Assembly: GCF_000813345.1 (NCBI RefSeq)
Contig: NZ_BBQF01000001.1
Span: 806,001 to 870,000 of the forward strand
Source of the DNA: Sulfurospirillum arsenophilum NBRC 109478
GTDB taxonomy: Bacteria > Campylobacterota > Campylobacteria > Campylobacterales > Sulfurospirillaceae
Direction of reading: 5' to 3'
DNA length: 64,000 nt
In this document: positions 7,814-16,804 of the stretch, piece after piece
How positions within the stretch are numbered: position 1 is the stretch's first letter
Layout of the letters: each line of letters starts with the position of its first letter
The notes under the pieces: generated by a model
The model's input: the letters and a program-made list of their open reading frames with translations, nothing else
Told to the model about the DNA's origin: nothing
Database searches by the model: none
Made by a program: the position numbers and the translations under genes

Positions 7814-8914
7814 ATGGGTTTAGGTGTCGGTATCGTAGGACTCCCCAATGTCGGAAAATCAACCACGTTTAATGCACTTACCAAAGCGCAAAATGCAGAA
7901 TCTGCAAACTATCCTTTTTGTACAATAGAGCCCAATAAGGCTGTTGTTCCCGTTCCCGATCCAAGACTTGAAGAGCTTGCAAAGATTGTCAATCCTGAGC
8001 GCATTCAGCACTCAACGGTGGACTTTGTGGACATCGCTGGTTTGGTAAAAGGTGCGAGTGCGGGTGAAGGACTTGGCAATCAGTTCTTGTCTAACATTCG
8101 TGAAGTCGAAGTCATTTTACACATGGTGCGTTGTTTTGAAGATGAGAACATCACGCACGTTGAAAACAGTATCAACCCGCTTCGTGATATCGAGATCATC
8201 GAAAGCGAGCTCATTTTTGCAGACGTTCAACAGCTGGATAAAAAACTAGACCGTCTTAAACGTCAAGCCAAACTTGAAAAGGGCGCGCAAGCGATGGCAG
8301 AAATCGCCACGGAACTTCGCGCACACCTTGATGACATTAAACCTGTCAGCACTTTTCCTCGTAAAGACGATGAAAATTTCCAAGCACTCGATAAAGAGCT
8401 ACGTTTTCTCTCCAATAAAACCATCATCTATGGTGCCAATGTCGATGAAGCGGGGCTTTTAGAAGAAAATATTTTTGTAAAAGCGGTCAAAGAGCATGCC
8501 AAAGCAGTCGGTGCCGATGTTGTTGTTTTATGTGCGAAAGTCGAAGAAGAGATGATCGCGCTTGAGGATGATGAAGCCGAAGAGTTCTTAAAAGAGCTTG
8601 GCATTGAAGAATCAGGTCTTAAACAGATCATTCGTCTAGCCTTTGACAAACTTGGTCTTGCGTCTTACTTTACCGCAGGTGTCAAAGAAGTACGTGCTTG
8701 GACGATTGAAAAAGGCTGGCGTGCTCCTAAAGCGGCGGCGGTTATTCACAACGATTTTGAAAAAGGATTTATCCGTGCGGAAGTCATTGGCTACAATGAT
8801 TTTATCGCCTATAAGGGTGAAGCTGGCTCAAAAGAGGCAGGTAAAATGCGCCTAGAAGGTAAAGAATACATCGTTCAAGATGGCGATGTAATGCACTTTA
8901 GATTTAACGTATAA
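7814..8914 (+). CDS. ychF: YchF/OLA1-family ribosome-associated ATPase
   Basis: A 366-residue cytosolic P-loop NTPase of full family length (about 363). The G1 motif G-L-P-N-V-G-K-S-T lies at residues 8-16, D-I-A-G-L-V-K-G follows as G3, and the family-specific N-A-x-x-x-E site, usually N-K/N-x-x-E, is present as Y-G-A-N-V-D-E. The C-terminal TGS domain (F-T-A-G-V-K-E-V-R-A-W) is intact. YchF hydrolyses ATP rather than GTP, binds ribosomes and affects stress responses. It has its own spacing from neighbours and appears monocistronic. Confidence 0.95.
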   Translation: MGLGVGIVGLPNVGKSTTFNALTKAQNAESANYPFCTIEPNKAVVPVPDPRLEELAKIVNPERIQHSTVDFVDIAGLVKGASAGEGLGNQFLSNIREVEVILHMVRCFEDENITHVENSINPLRDIEIIESELIFADVQQLDKKLDRLKRQAKLEKGAQAMAEIATELRAHLDDIKPVSTFPRKDDENFQALDKELRFLSNKTIIYGANVDEAGLLEENIFVKAVKEHAKAVGADVVVLCAKVEEEMIALEDDEAEEFLKELGIEESGLKQIIRLAFDKLGLASYFTAGVKEVRAWTIEKGWRAPKAAAVIHNDFEKGFIRAEVIGYNDFIAYKGEAGSKEAGKMRLEGKEYIVQDGDVMHFRFNV

Positions 8915-8925
8915 ACTGCTTTAAA

Positions 8926-8956
8926 TGTTTACATGTAAAAGCTTTACATGTAAACA
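8926..8956. terminator. Bipartite TTTACATGTAAA hairpin after ychF
   Basis: Two exact copies of TTTACATGTAAA (8928-8939, 8943-8954) sit in a larger inverted repeat spanning 31 bases with one extra A. As RNA, the full repeat could form a 15-bp stem. It lies 12 bases past the ychF stop and is likely a terminator-like structure. Confidence 0.6.
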
Positions 8957-8995
8957 TTCTTCTTTTACATTTCAAATTTTTTTAGGGAGTCATTC

Positions 8996-9562
8996 ATGAA
9001 ATTATGGGTTACTTTAGTATGTTCGGCACTGATGCTTTGCGCGGCTGAGAGAACATATACATACGAAGAGTTAGATGTCCGTGAAGATGGTGTTTTGGTA
9101 GAGACACAAACACTCAAACTTGCAAACGGCATTGGACAATTTTTCTACGAAGCTGGACAACTCAAAAGCGAGACACCGTTTAAAAATGGACTTCGCGAAG
9201 GTCTTGGCAAAATCTACTACGAATCAGGCAAACTCAAAAGCGAAACCCCTTTCAAAAACGATAAAATCGAAGGGCTCAAAAAAGAGTATTACGAATCAGG
9301 TGTGCTTCAAACCGAAGTCACTTTTGTCAATGACGAAGCTGAAGGTGTCGGAAAGTTTTACTACCCAACCGGCAAACTCCAAGGCGAAACACCTTTCAAA
9401 AAGAACCAACCAGCGGGCATCACCAAACTTTACAGCCCAACAGGTCAGTTGATCCGAACTATCGAATTTAAAGAGGGGAAAATCCTCAAAGGCTTTGACT
9501 ACAACGACCAAGGCAATAAGATAGAACTGAATCGTGATGAGTTGATAGAAGCTACAAAGTAG
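8996..9562 (+). CDS. Secreted YwqK/MORN-like repeat protein
   Basis: A 188-residue protein with a Sec signal peptide (about 1-17, cut after L-C-A-A) and four to five repeats of about 23 residues. Each repeat carries Y-Y-E-S-G-x-L-K-S-E-T-P-F-K-N and then a short G-L-x-K turn, the pattern of MORN-like YwqK proteins. Such proteins have been labelled antitoxin-like in some annotations, but here a signal peptide makes a periplasmic or surface scaffold role more plausible. The ribosome site is TAGGGAG. No toxin-like gene is next to it. Confidence 0.75.
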   Translation: MKLWVTLVCSALMLCAAERTYTYEELDVREDGVLVETQTLKLANGIGQFFYEAGQLKSETPFKNGLREGLGKIYYESGKLKSETPFKNDKIEGLKKEYYESGVLQTEVTFVNDEAEGVGKFYYPTGKLQGETPFKKNQPAGITKLYSPTGQLIRTIEFKEGKILKGFDYNDQGNKIELNRDELIEATK

Positions 9563-9572
9563 CTTCTTCTCA
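9548..9572. terminator. Bidirectional terminator overlapping the stop codon
   Basis: GAAGCTA-CAAAG-TAGCTTC (9548-9566) forms a 7-bp stem whose 3' arm starts with the TAG stop of the repeat protein. It lies between two convergent genes, with TTCTCATTTT following on the plus strand. Confidence 0.65.
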
Positions 9573-9574
9573 TT

Positions 9575-10333
9575 TTACTCTCCACTCTGCGTTTCTCCAT
9601 CATACGCCATAATCCCATATTCAAGATTGAGGACAGTTTTAAAACCCATATGTTTTAAAATGCGTTGACAATACGCACTCCTACTTCCGCTGTAACAGTA
9701 TAAAATAACAGGGATGTTCTCTTTTCCATTTAACTGTTCCATAGCATTGTGAAAGCTGGTGGTTGGGATCAAGAAGTCTGTTCCTTTGATGCGGTTTCCG
9801 ATCCACTCCATCCACTCGCGTGTATCGACAAGGTTGAACTTCACGTTGCCATTTTCTCTAGCTTCTAGGAGTGCTTCAAGCTCACTGCTATCGAGCTGCT
9901 CTTTTTTCATTAACACTTCACATTCTTCTTTGCTTAAGCCCCTAACGTGTGTATGAGCTACTTCTTCTATATTCTCTTCTTTGGCAAGTTCGCGCGCGTG
10001 TTCAGGGGTGCAAAAAATTGTGCAGTGGCATTTGCCTTTTTGAGGGATTTCTACCGTGAGTGCAGGGGTACAAGGACACAAGCGATTATCTGCTTTGGCT
10101 TGCTCTTCGGGTGTGCTTCCGATGACCATAAAACAGGGACAGTAGCGTTTGCCGTAGATGAGTTTATTACGCGTTAAGCCCTGTTGAATCGACTCTTTTA
10201 CTTCAGTAAGTGGTGTGTATGAAAAGCCAAATTGCTCACATACCTTGTCGGTAAATACTTCTGTTTTTTCAAATTCTGCTAAAAATTCGGGTGAGTTCAT
10301 ATCTATTTTAGTTATCAAATGTATTTCCTTCAT
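9575..10333 (-). CDS. Ferredoxin-thioredoxin reductase catalytic domain fused to rhodanese
   Basis: A 252-residue cytosolic protein of two domains. Residues about 15-120 contain Y-C-P-C, R-L-C-P-C and K-C-H-C, the cysteine pattern of the ferredoxin:thioredoxin reductase beta subunit, which holds a 4Fe-4S cluster beside a redox disulfide. Residues about 145-250 are a rhodanese domain with active loop C-Y-S-G-S-R-S. Together they suggest sulfur transfer or disulfide reduction driven by ferredoxin. The ATG at 10333 lacks a ribosome site; a TTG at 10318 preceded by AAGGAA is a good alternative start. Confidence 0.82.
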   Translation of the reverse strand: MKEIHLITKIDMNSPEFLAEFEKTEVFTDKVCEQFGFSYTPLTEVKESIQQGLTRNKLIYGKRYCPCFMVIGSTPEEQAKADNRLCPCTPALTVEIPQKGKCHCTIFCTPEHARELAKEENIEEVAHTHVRGLSKEECEVLMKKEQLDSSELEALLEARENGNVKFNLVDTREWMEWIGNRIKGTDFLIPTTSFHNAMEQLNGKENIPVILYCYSGSRSAYCQRILKHMGFKTVLNLEYGIMAYDGETQSGE

Positions 10334-10388
10334 TTATTTTTATATGCCGTATTATAGAGAATTTGTATTGGAAGAAAATTAAAAGAAC

Positions 10389-10404
10389 GCTTTACATGTA
10401 AAGC
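10389..10404. repeat. Isolated TTTACATGTAAA palindrome (16-bp form)
   Basis: The core 10391-10402 is extended by GC on both sides to a perfect 16-base palindrome, located between divergent genes. A second exact core lies at 10428-10439, 37 bp further, upstream of the TorD-like gene. Confidence 0.9.
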
Positions 10405-10521
10405 ATCAAGAAAAAGAGCAGATTGATTTTACATGTAAACCCTTTTGCGATTTTTTTGCTCTTTTTTTGCTTTACTATTTCTCTAGTTGGTTAAAAAAAT
10501 AAATTAAAAAAAGAGTTTAAG

Positions 10522-11082
10522 ATGCAAACGATTCAACCGCAAGACCGTTCAAGACTGGATGAACTCAAACATCTTCGTGATATTTTTAATGCTCAAAATT
10601 CCAAAGAGCTTAAAATTGCGTTTGGTGCGCTTCACTCATGCCTTGAAATTTCGGAAGAGGATTTGGAAGTGCAATTTAATCGTTATTTTGTAGGTCCCAT
10701 GGAGCCTATTGCCGACCCATTTGCTTCCATTTACATCGATGATCCTGATGTGGTGATGTCAAAAAGTACGTTACATGTAAGAGAATTGTACGAAACGATG
10801 GGCTTTACGAATCCACTCAAAAACATCATTCCCGATGATCATTTGGGTGTTGAACTGGACGCGTATTACCAACTACTCTATCTTGAAGAGGCTAAAGGAA
10901 TAACTTACTTAAGTGACCTTCGTCACTATTTTTTACATGAACACTTAAGCCTTTGGGTGCCGCGCTTCATTGCGCGTGCCTTAGAGCACAGTGAGCATGA
11001 CTCCAAAGCCATGACCTTTATTTTATTACAGCTCAAATCGTTATTGATAAGAGAAACTACTACACAAGGAGTTACCGCATGA
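10522..11082 (+). CDS. TorD/DmsD-family molybdoenzyme chaperone
   Basis: A 186-residue all-helical cytosolic protein. It has the family signature F-x-x-Y-F-V-G-P near residue 53 and D-H-L-G-V-E-L-D near 110. TorD-family chaperones bind the Tat signal of a molybdopterin enzyme and help cofactor loading. The gene overlaps the start of the molybdoenzyme gene by four bases (11079-11082), so its client is almost certainly that protein. The palindrome ACATGTAA occurs inside it at 10771-10780, read as L-H-V. Confidence 0.88.
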   Translation: MQTIQPQDRSRLDELKHLRDIFNAQNSKELKIAFGALHSCLEISEEDLEVQFNRYFVGPMEPIADPFASIYIDDPDVVMSKSTLHVRELYETMGFTNPLKNIIPDDHLGVELDAYYQLLYLEEAKGITYLSDLRHYFLHEHLSLWVPRFIARALEHSEHDSKAMTFILLQLKSLLIRETTTQGVTA

Positions 11083-13355
11083 GTTACTCAAAGGAAAACG
11101 TTGAGTCCATTGTGAACAATGGACTCAGCCGAAGAAGTTTTTTAAAAGGGCTTGCCGCCAGTGGTGTGTTGTCTTCATTCCCTGGAGGCATTCTCCAAGC
11201 CAATGAAGATCTTAATACTAAAATACCGTACCTAGGTGAGAAGAGTTATAAAACCTTTCGTAATGCCTGTCCTAGAAACTGTTACGACACCTGTAGTATT
11301 AAAACCTACGTTAAAGATGGTGTGATGCAGTTTATCGAGGGTGCGACTGAATCTACATACACCAGAGGTGGTTGTTGTGTTAAAGGCAATTCTTACGTCA
11401 AGCGCGTTTACTCAGCGCGTCGTCTTAAATTCCCGATGATGCAAGTAGGTGGTAAAGGTTCAGGCAACTGGAAACGCATCTCATGGGATCAAGCGATGGA
11501 TATTATCGCGAAGAAACTGTTAGAGATGAAAAAAGAGGATGGCACACTATTAGGTGCGGCACTGACAAAATACTCTGGTAATTTTGGTATCACGCATTAT
11601 GGTATTGAGGGTATGTTTAACTCCATTGGTTATACGACAAGACTTGCGGGCACACCGTGTTGGCCAGCAGGAATTGACGCGCAGAACCTCGATATGGGTG
11701 ATATGTGGTGTAACGATCCTGAAGAGATGAAAGACAGTAAGTTTATTATTCTATGGGGTGTCAATCCTGCGAGTAACTCAATTCACTCGATGAAATACAT
11801 TTATGAAGCCAAGAAAAAAGGGGCTAAAGTTGTTGTCATCGACCCCGTTTTCACAGAAGCAGCTTCTAAAGCAAGTCAATACATTCAGATCAAAGCAGGC
11901 ACCGATGGTCTTTTAGCGCTTGGAATGGCGAAGATTATTATTGACGCCAATTTGCACGATCAAAAATGGCTCGATGCAAACTCAAAAGGGTACAAAGAGT
12001 ACAAAGCATATCTCGATAAAGAGATCAAATTAGACAATGTTTCCAAAATCACAGGCATTCCTCTTGCAATGATTAAAGAGTTGGCTTTATCGTTTGCAAA
12101 AGCGAAACCTGCAACCATTTGGATGGGGTATGGTATGCAACGTCACACCAATGGCGGTTCGATGATCAGAGCGATTGACGCATTCGTTGCAGTCTCTGGA
12201 AACATCGGCAAATACGCAGGTGGAGCACGTTATGGTCACCTCAATACATGGGGCTTTAACTATGCAGCGCTCAGCATGCCAAAACCAGAAGGCAGTGTGG
12301 GTTATACGGGTCCTGAAGGGGCAAAAGGGGATGTTGCGCAAGGTAAAGATGCTAAATCAAACTATACCGACCGCTTTTTAAATATCAACAAAACCGCGCG
12401 CGAACTGATTAACGCAAAAGAGCCAAAAGTAAGATTGCTTTGGGTGGCATGTAAAAACGTTTTTGCACAAGATTTTGACCGCAATCAACTCATCCGTGCT
12501 TTCCAACAACTTGACCTTGTTGTAGTGGCAGACCAGTTCTTCAATGAAACCGCCAAATGGGCAGACATCGTTCTCCCTGTCGCGACGCAATTTGAGGAGT
12601 ACGATGTGAACGTCTCGTACTGGCACTATTGGTTAACCCTTAATGAGCAAGCGATCAAACCTCTTTTTGAAGTCAAATCCGATCTTGAAATTGCAGCAAT
12701 GCTTTCCAAACGCATGAATCAACTTCAAGCTGGTTCGTGTACTTTCCCTCAAAGTGTCGATACTAAAGCGATGATGGTCAAAGAGTTTAACCCTGGCATT
12801 TACGAGCAATTTGGCATCAAATCATGGGAAGAGCTTAAAAACGGACCCGTCAAAGCTAAAGCGGTGATCCCGTATGCCGATGGCAAGTTTAAAACACCAA
12901 GCGGTAAGTTTGAGTTTTACTCGGACAAAGCATTGGAACTTTTTGGAAGCGCATTACCAACGTATCTTGAAGTACGTAAACCGTACGATAAATTCCGTAT
13001 GACCTCACCTCACAGCAGATGGAGTTTGCACTCACAGTTCCAAAACTTAGAGTGGATGGAAGATGTGCATCCTGAGCCTTACGTGTACATCAACCCTGAT
13101 GATGCGGAAGCCAAAATGGTCAAAGAGGGTGACACCGTAGCGGTCTTTAACAAACAAGGACTCTTACGAGTGAAAGCAAAACTCACCGACAATGTTCAAG
13201 CAGGAACCGTTTTGATGTACGAGCAGTGGTATAACAACAACATTTACAACGTCAATGAGCTTATCGATGATACCAGCTCTGACATGGGTGCATTTAAGAC
13301 AGGTGCGCCTGGCGTTGCACTGCATGATACCTTTGTCAATTTTAGAAAACTATAA
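11079..13355 (+). CDS. Tat-exported molybdopterin oxidoreductase (DMSO reductase superfamily), substrate unknown
   Basis: A 758-residue enzyme. The Tat motif is S-R18-R19-S-F-L-K. C64-x3-C68-x3-C72 with C99 or C100 forms the N-terminal 4Fe-4S site, followed by the molybdenum domains and a C-terminal MGD-binding domain (H-S-R-W-S-L-H-S-Q). The C-P-R-N-C-Y-D-T-C form resembles DmsA/YnfE and biotin-sulfoxide-type reductases. The usual metal-ligand region reads G-T-P-C194-W-P-A-G, so a cysteine ligand is possible, unlike the serine of true DMSO reductases. Chaperone upstream and FeS subunit downstream form its operon. Substrate (S-oxide, N-oxide or sulfur compound) cannot be decided. Confidence 0.88.
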   Translation: MSYSKENVESIVNNGLSRRSFLKGLAASGVLSSFPGGILQANEDLNTKIPYLGEKSYKTFRNACPRNCYDTCSIKTYVKDGVMQFIEGATESTYTRGGCCVKGNSYVKRVYSARRLKFPMMQVGGKGSGNWKRISWDQAMDIIAKKLLEMKKEDGTLLGAALTKYSGNFGITHYGIEGMFNSIGYTTRLAGTPCWPAGIDAQNLDMGDMWCNDPEEMKDSKFIILWGVNPASNSIHSMKYIYEAKKKGAKVVVIDPVFTEAASKASQYIQIKAGTDGLLALGMAKIIIDANLHDQKWLDANSKGYKEYKAYLDKEIKLDNVSKITGIPLAMIKELALSFAKAKPATIWMGYGMQRHTNGGSMIRAIDAFVAVSGNIGKYAGGARYGHLNTWGFNYAALSMPKPEGSVGYTGPEGAKGDVAQGKDAKSNYTDRFLNINKTARELINAKEPKVRLLWVACKNVFAQDFDRNQLIRAFQQLDLVVVADQFFNETAKWADIVLPVATQFEEYDVNVSYWHYWLTLNEQAIKPLFEVKSDLEIAAMLSKRMNQLQAGSCTFPQSVDTKAMMVKEFNPGIYEQFGIKSWEELKNGPVKAKAVIPYADGKFKTPSGKFEFYSDKALELFGSALPTYLEVRKPYDKFRMTSPHSRWSLHSQFQNLEWMEDVHPEPYVYINPDDAEAKMVKEGDTVAVFNKQGLLRVKAKLTDNVQAGTVLMYEQWYNNNIYNVNELIDDTSSDMGAFKTGAPGVALHDTFVNFRKL

Positions 13356-13364
13356 CAGGAGATT

Positions 13365-14006
13365 GTGATGCAAAAAGCTTTTTTAGTCGATGGCAGTATC
13401 TGTCTAGGATGTAATACGTGCGCAATGGCCTGTAAAAATCAGTATCATCAAGATAAAGGGATTTTGTGGCGAAAGGTGCGTGAGATCGGAGCGGAGGAGT
13501 ATCATATTGATAACAACAATATTTTACCAACCTTAGTTTCGTACCAAAAAGCGCCCACAGCGGAGATGCCGATGGAGCGATTCTACTTTTCACTTGCATG
13601 TAACCATTGTGAAAATCCAGCGTGTGTGGCGATTTGTCCTGTGGGAGCGCATACGAAAGATCCTGAAACGGGCATTTGTAAACATGACCAAACGATCTGT
13701 ATTGGCTGTGGAGGATGCGTTAAAGCATGTCCGTTTGGCGCTTCAAAGTTCAATGAAAAGATGGGACAAGCGGAGAAGTGCAGTATGTGTTGGGAAAGAC
13801 AAGCGGATGGTAAAACAACGGCATGTGTTCAGTCTTGCCCTGTAGGCGCTATTGCTATCATTGATCTTCACGATCCAAAGTATAAAGAGTATGCCAATGC
13901 TTCTCCGATAGGCATTGACTATGCGATCAACGCGGAGACGAAACCGACGACGCGCTTTATCCACCCTTCGATGCCAAAAGAGGTCTATAGACTTCCAAAA
14001 GGATAA
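13365..14006 (+). CDS. Four-cluster ferredoxin subunit (DmsB-like)
   Basis: A 213-residue electron transfer subunit. Motifs in order are C-L-G-C-N-T-C-A-M-A-C, C-N-H-C-E-N-P-A-C-V-A-I-C-P, C-I-G-C-G-G-C-V-K-A-C-P and C-S-M-C-W ending C-V-Q-S-C-P, matching four 4Fe-4S clusters of the DmsB/PhsB type. It has no signal of its own and probably exports with the catalytic subunit. The start lies nine bases after the catalytic gene with an AGGAG site. No membrane anchor gene (DmsC/NrfD) follows, so the quinone link is missing or encoded elsewhere. Confidence 0.92.
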   Translation: MMQKAFLVDGSICLGCNTCAMACKNQYHQDKGILWRKVREIGAEEYHIDNNNILPTLVSYQKAPTAEMPMERFYFSLACNHCENPACVAICPVGAHTKDPETGICKHDQTICIGCGGCVKACPFGASKFNEKMGQAEKCSMCWERQADGKTTACVQSCPVGAIAIIDLHDPKYKEYANASPIGIDYAINAETKPTTRFIHPSMPKEVYRLPKG

Positions 14007-14010
14007 TCTC

Positions 14011-14373
14011 ATGAGAGCAACACTTCTTACTTTAGTGTTCGCTTGTAGTGTTGTGTTTTCTTACGCTTGGGGGAATCCTCCCCCGAGTACCTGTAGTTTT
14101 GGTGACCCTCGTTTTGAGGCATTATCCCACCAAAACGTTACGCTTGTAGAGCCTAAAAACTACGTGGTAGGCGAAGAAAACTTCGTTATAATACAGCTCG
14201 AAAAGCCTGAACTTCCCTCAGGCTACATGGTAAGTGTTTTTGTGGATACTCTAAAATCACCCAAGAGTGAGCCTGAAGTTCAAGGTTGGTACCCTAAAAC
14301 GAGCATCAAACCTTTGGTTGAGGGAGTTTATGAGATGTCGGTTCGTGTGAATCTGATGTATAAGGGGAGCTGA
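14011..14373 (+). CDS. Small secreted protein of unknown function in the molybdoenzyme operon
   Basis: A 120-residue protein with a Sec signal peptide (cut near A-W-G at residue 19-22). The mature part is mostly beta-strand, with Y-V-V-G-E-E-N-F-V-I-I-Q-L and W-Y-P-K-T-S. The open frame extends upstream into the ferredoxin gene, but the ATG at 14011, four bases past that gene's stop and preceded by AAAAGGA, is the natural start. I do not recognise the family. Its position suggests a periplasmic helper or small partner of the molybdoenzyme. Confidence 0.7.
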   Translation: MRATLLTLVFACSVVFSYAWGNPPPSTCSFGDPRFEALSHQNVTLVEPKNYVVGEENFVIIQLEKPELPSGYMVSVFVDTLKSPKSEPEVQGWYPKTSIKPLVEGVYEMSVRVNLMYKGS

Positions 14374-14454
14374 GGCGGTATTTTGGTTGCAAGTCTTGCA
14401 AATACAAAGATTCGTTTTACCGCAAAAAAGCCAAAATGATAAGGAGCATCAAAC

Positions 14455-15147
14455 GTGGATAAACTTTTTTTGGAACGATTGAAGACGCTCACAATTCTCT
14501 ATGCCGAAGATGAAGAGGGCATACGTAAAAACATTGCGGCATCGCTTCGCTACTATACCAAAGAGGTGATCGAAGCGGAGAACGGCAAAATTGCCTTAGA
14601 GCTCTACAAAACTGAAAATCCAGACATTGTGATTACCGATATTTTAATGCCTGTAATGAACGGCGTGGATCTTGTAAGAGAAATTCGTAAAACCGATGAA
14701 ATAACACCGCTTGTCATCATCTCTGCACACACCGATAGAGAGTATCTGCTTAAAGTGGTTGATTTACACTTAGAACAGTACATCATCAAACCCGTCAATC
14801 TCAATGGTCTCTTAGAAGCCCTCGCGCGCTGTTTAAAGCGCATTGCTCAAACGCATACGATTGTGTATGAACTTCCGTGTGGCTACTTGTATGATGTTGA
14901 CCATAAGCATTTAACTTATGAAGGTGAGACCATTCATCTCAATAAAAAAGAATCGGGATTTTTAGAGTTACTGCTTCATAATAAACAACGCATCGTTACC
15001 TATGATGAACTCCAAGCCAATGTATGGCAAGATGATGTGATGACCGATAGTGCACTTCGCTCCTTGGTGCGAAATTTACGCAAGAAGTTACCGAAAGATT
15101 TTATTACCAATTTATCGGGAGTGGGGTATCGATTTGAGATGTGCTAG
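14455..15147 (+). CDS. OmpR-type response regulator
   Basis: A 230-residue protein with a GTG start and AAGGAG site. Residues 1-125 are a receiver domain (A-E-D-E-E near 18-22, phosphoacceptor in V-I-T-D-I-L-M-P, conserved K in Y-I-I-K-P). Residues 135-230 are a winged-helix DNA-binding domain ending G-V-G-Y-R-F. It is followed by a periplasmic binding protein and a histidine kinase in overlapping frames, so the three form one signalling unit. Its likely target is the molybdoenzyme operon just upstream. Confidence 0.93.
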   Translation: MDKLFLERLKTLTILYAEDEEGIRKNIAASLRYYTKEVIEAENGKIALELYKTENPDIVITDILMPVMNGVDLVREIRKTDEITPLVIISAHTDREYLLKVVDLHLEQYIIKPVNLNGLLEALARCLKRIAQTHTIVYELPCGYLYDVDHKHLTYEGETIHLNKKESGFLELLLHNKQRIVTYDELQANVWQDDVMTDSALRSLVRNLRKKLPKDFITNLSGVGYRFEMC

Positions 15148-16804
15148 ACTTTTTGTTTTACTGCTCTGTTGGGTGAGCTTAGGCAGTGCTCAGGAGTGGA
15201 AAAATCCTTTTTACTACCGCAATGACGATACCGCTTCGGTTCTTATCAACGAGCGTGTGGCAGGCTCGCACATCAAAGTTTTTTTACCGACAATGCCTTA
15301 TTTGTACGTCTCCAAACTGGTCAATGGCACACTGGTTCGCTCCAGTGGCAACCATGAAGGGTGGGAGTATATGATGGCAACATCGTATACGAAAATAGAC
15401 GATCTCACCTATGAATTTTCCCTGCGCAAAGGGGTTCTGTTTCAAGATGGAACGCCGTTTAATGCGGACTCTGTGGTGGAAAATTTTAGTTATTTTATGA
15501 AAGACCCTGTGGTCTATTCGGACATTCATAAAAGGCTTAAAGGTGTGAGTAAAGTCGATGAATATACCATTCGTATTCATCTGCACAAACCTTACGGACT
15601 ACTTTTTAGCGATCTCACGTCCATCAATCTTTATACATCCGCCTATCTCAAACGTTATGGTTGGAGTACGAAAGAGGGTTCTACATGTAACAGCATGCAA
15701 GCCCCTGGTCCTTATGGTTTAGGCCCTTACATTCTGAAGCAAGGGTACGCAACAGGGCGGTTTCAAACGCCTATTTTAGAGCTCAAAGCCAATCCAAACT
15801 ACTATGAAGCGGGCTTGCCTTACATTGAAAACATTACCATCTATACAGAACTTACCTCCAATCAATCAGTCTCAATGGCGTTGGAAGAAGAGCAATTGGA
15901 TATAACGCCCATTCCTTTCAACAAAAAAGTGGAAACGGTACTTTCCAAGTATGCAAGGCTCTACACCAAGCCTTCAACGCACAGTATTTCGATCTATTTT
16001 AATCTGCTTAAAGCGGACAGTAAACTCCAAGATCAAAACGTACGCATCGCGCTTAATAAGGCACTCAACCAAGCCAATTTACTCAATTTTGTTTATAAAA
16101 AAGAGGGTGAACTAGCGCCCACAGAAGCTTCAGTAAATTATCGCTCCGTCAAACGAGCAACGGGGAATCTTCAAACATGGGGTGAACGTGCGCGCCAAAA
16201 TCCCGAAGAAGAGAGGGAACTCAAAAAGATTTTAAATGGGTTGGAGCTGGATGTCATTACAATGGATCGTTTTATGTTTTTGTGGCGAGGTATCGAGCAT
16301 CAGCTTAAAAAGTACGGTGTGACCCTTCATTACACGACCACACCGAATGAAAAAGAGATATACGAACAGCTCCTCACCAATCGTCAAGCGCCAAAAAAGT
16401 GGGATATCTTGACATGGGGCAATGATGACTGGAGCAGTAATAACCCTTGGACGGCCTTTTTTGCATACCGCATCTCCGATAAATGGTCAGCGATTGATAA
16501 AGACGATTTGATGCAAGAGTACATCGAACATTTCTTTGATGTCGAATTTCAAAGTCCTGCATATGATGAGGTGGTTTCTAAAATTGTCAAACGTGCGTAT
16601 GAGAAGGCGTATATGCTTTTTGTTCCCTCTCCAAACATTGTTTTAGCCGTAAACAAAGAGGTCCGTTATGAGCCTTCTTCTGTTTTATTGATGCCCCTTT
16701 GGAGAGCAAAACTGACCAAATATCACTGGTCGATTAGAGGCAATGCAGCGTATCCTAAAGAGCGTGAGGCTCCCATGTTACCATTAAGGTTTGATTATGA
16801 TTAA
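15134..16804 (+). CDS. Family-5 periplasmic solute-binding protein (NikA/DppA-like), probable sensor component
   Basis: A protein of about 556 residues. The likely start is a TTG at 15134, inside the end of the regulator gene, because it is preceded by GGGAGTGGGG and directly begins a Sec signal peptide (L-F-V-L-L-L-C-W-V ... S-A-Q). The mature part has the family-5 hallmark L-T-Y-E-F-S-L-R-K-G-V-L-F-Q-D-G-T-P-F. No ABC transporter permease or ATPase is nearby; instead it sits between a response regulator and a histidine kinase. I infer that it captures a ligand in the periplasm and signals to the kinase. Confidence 0.82.
   Translation: MRCARLFVLLLCWVSLGSAQEWKNPFYYRNDDTASVLINERVAGSHIKVFLPTMPYLYVSKLVNGTLVRSSGNHEGWEYMMATSYTKIDDLTYEFSLRKGVLFQDGTPFNADSVVENFSYFMKDPVVYSDIHKRLKGVSKVDEYTIRIHLHKPYGLLFSDLTSINLYTSAYLKRYGWSTKEGSTCNSMQAPGPYGLGPYILKQGYATGRFQTPILELKANPNYYEAGLPYIENITIYTELTSNQSVSMALEEEQLDITPIPFNKKVETVLSKYARLYTKPSTHSISIYFNLLKADSKLQDQNVRIALNKALNQANLLNFVYKKEGELAPTEASVNYRSVKRATGNLQTWGERARQNPEEERELKKILNGLELDVITMDRFMFLWRGIEHQLKKYGVTLHYTTTPNEKEIYEQLLTNRQAPKKWDILTWGNDDWSSNNPWTAFFAYRISDKWSAIDKDDLMQEYIEHFFDVEFQSPAYDEVVSKIVKRAYEKAYMLFVPSPNIVLAVNKEVRYEPSSVLLMPLWRAKLTKYHWSIRGNAAYPKEREAPMLPLRFDYD

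Noticed and set aside
8996-9562. Toxin-antitoxin system based on the YwqK label.
   Set aside because: The protein has a signal peptide and no adjacent toxin-like gene, so an antitoxin role is not supported here.
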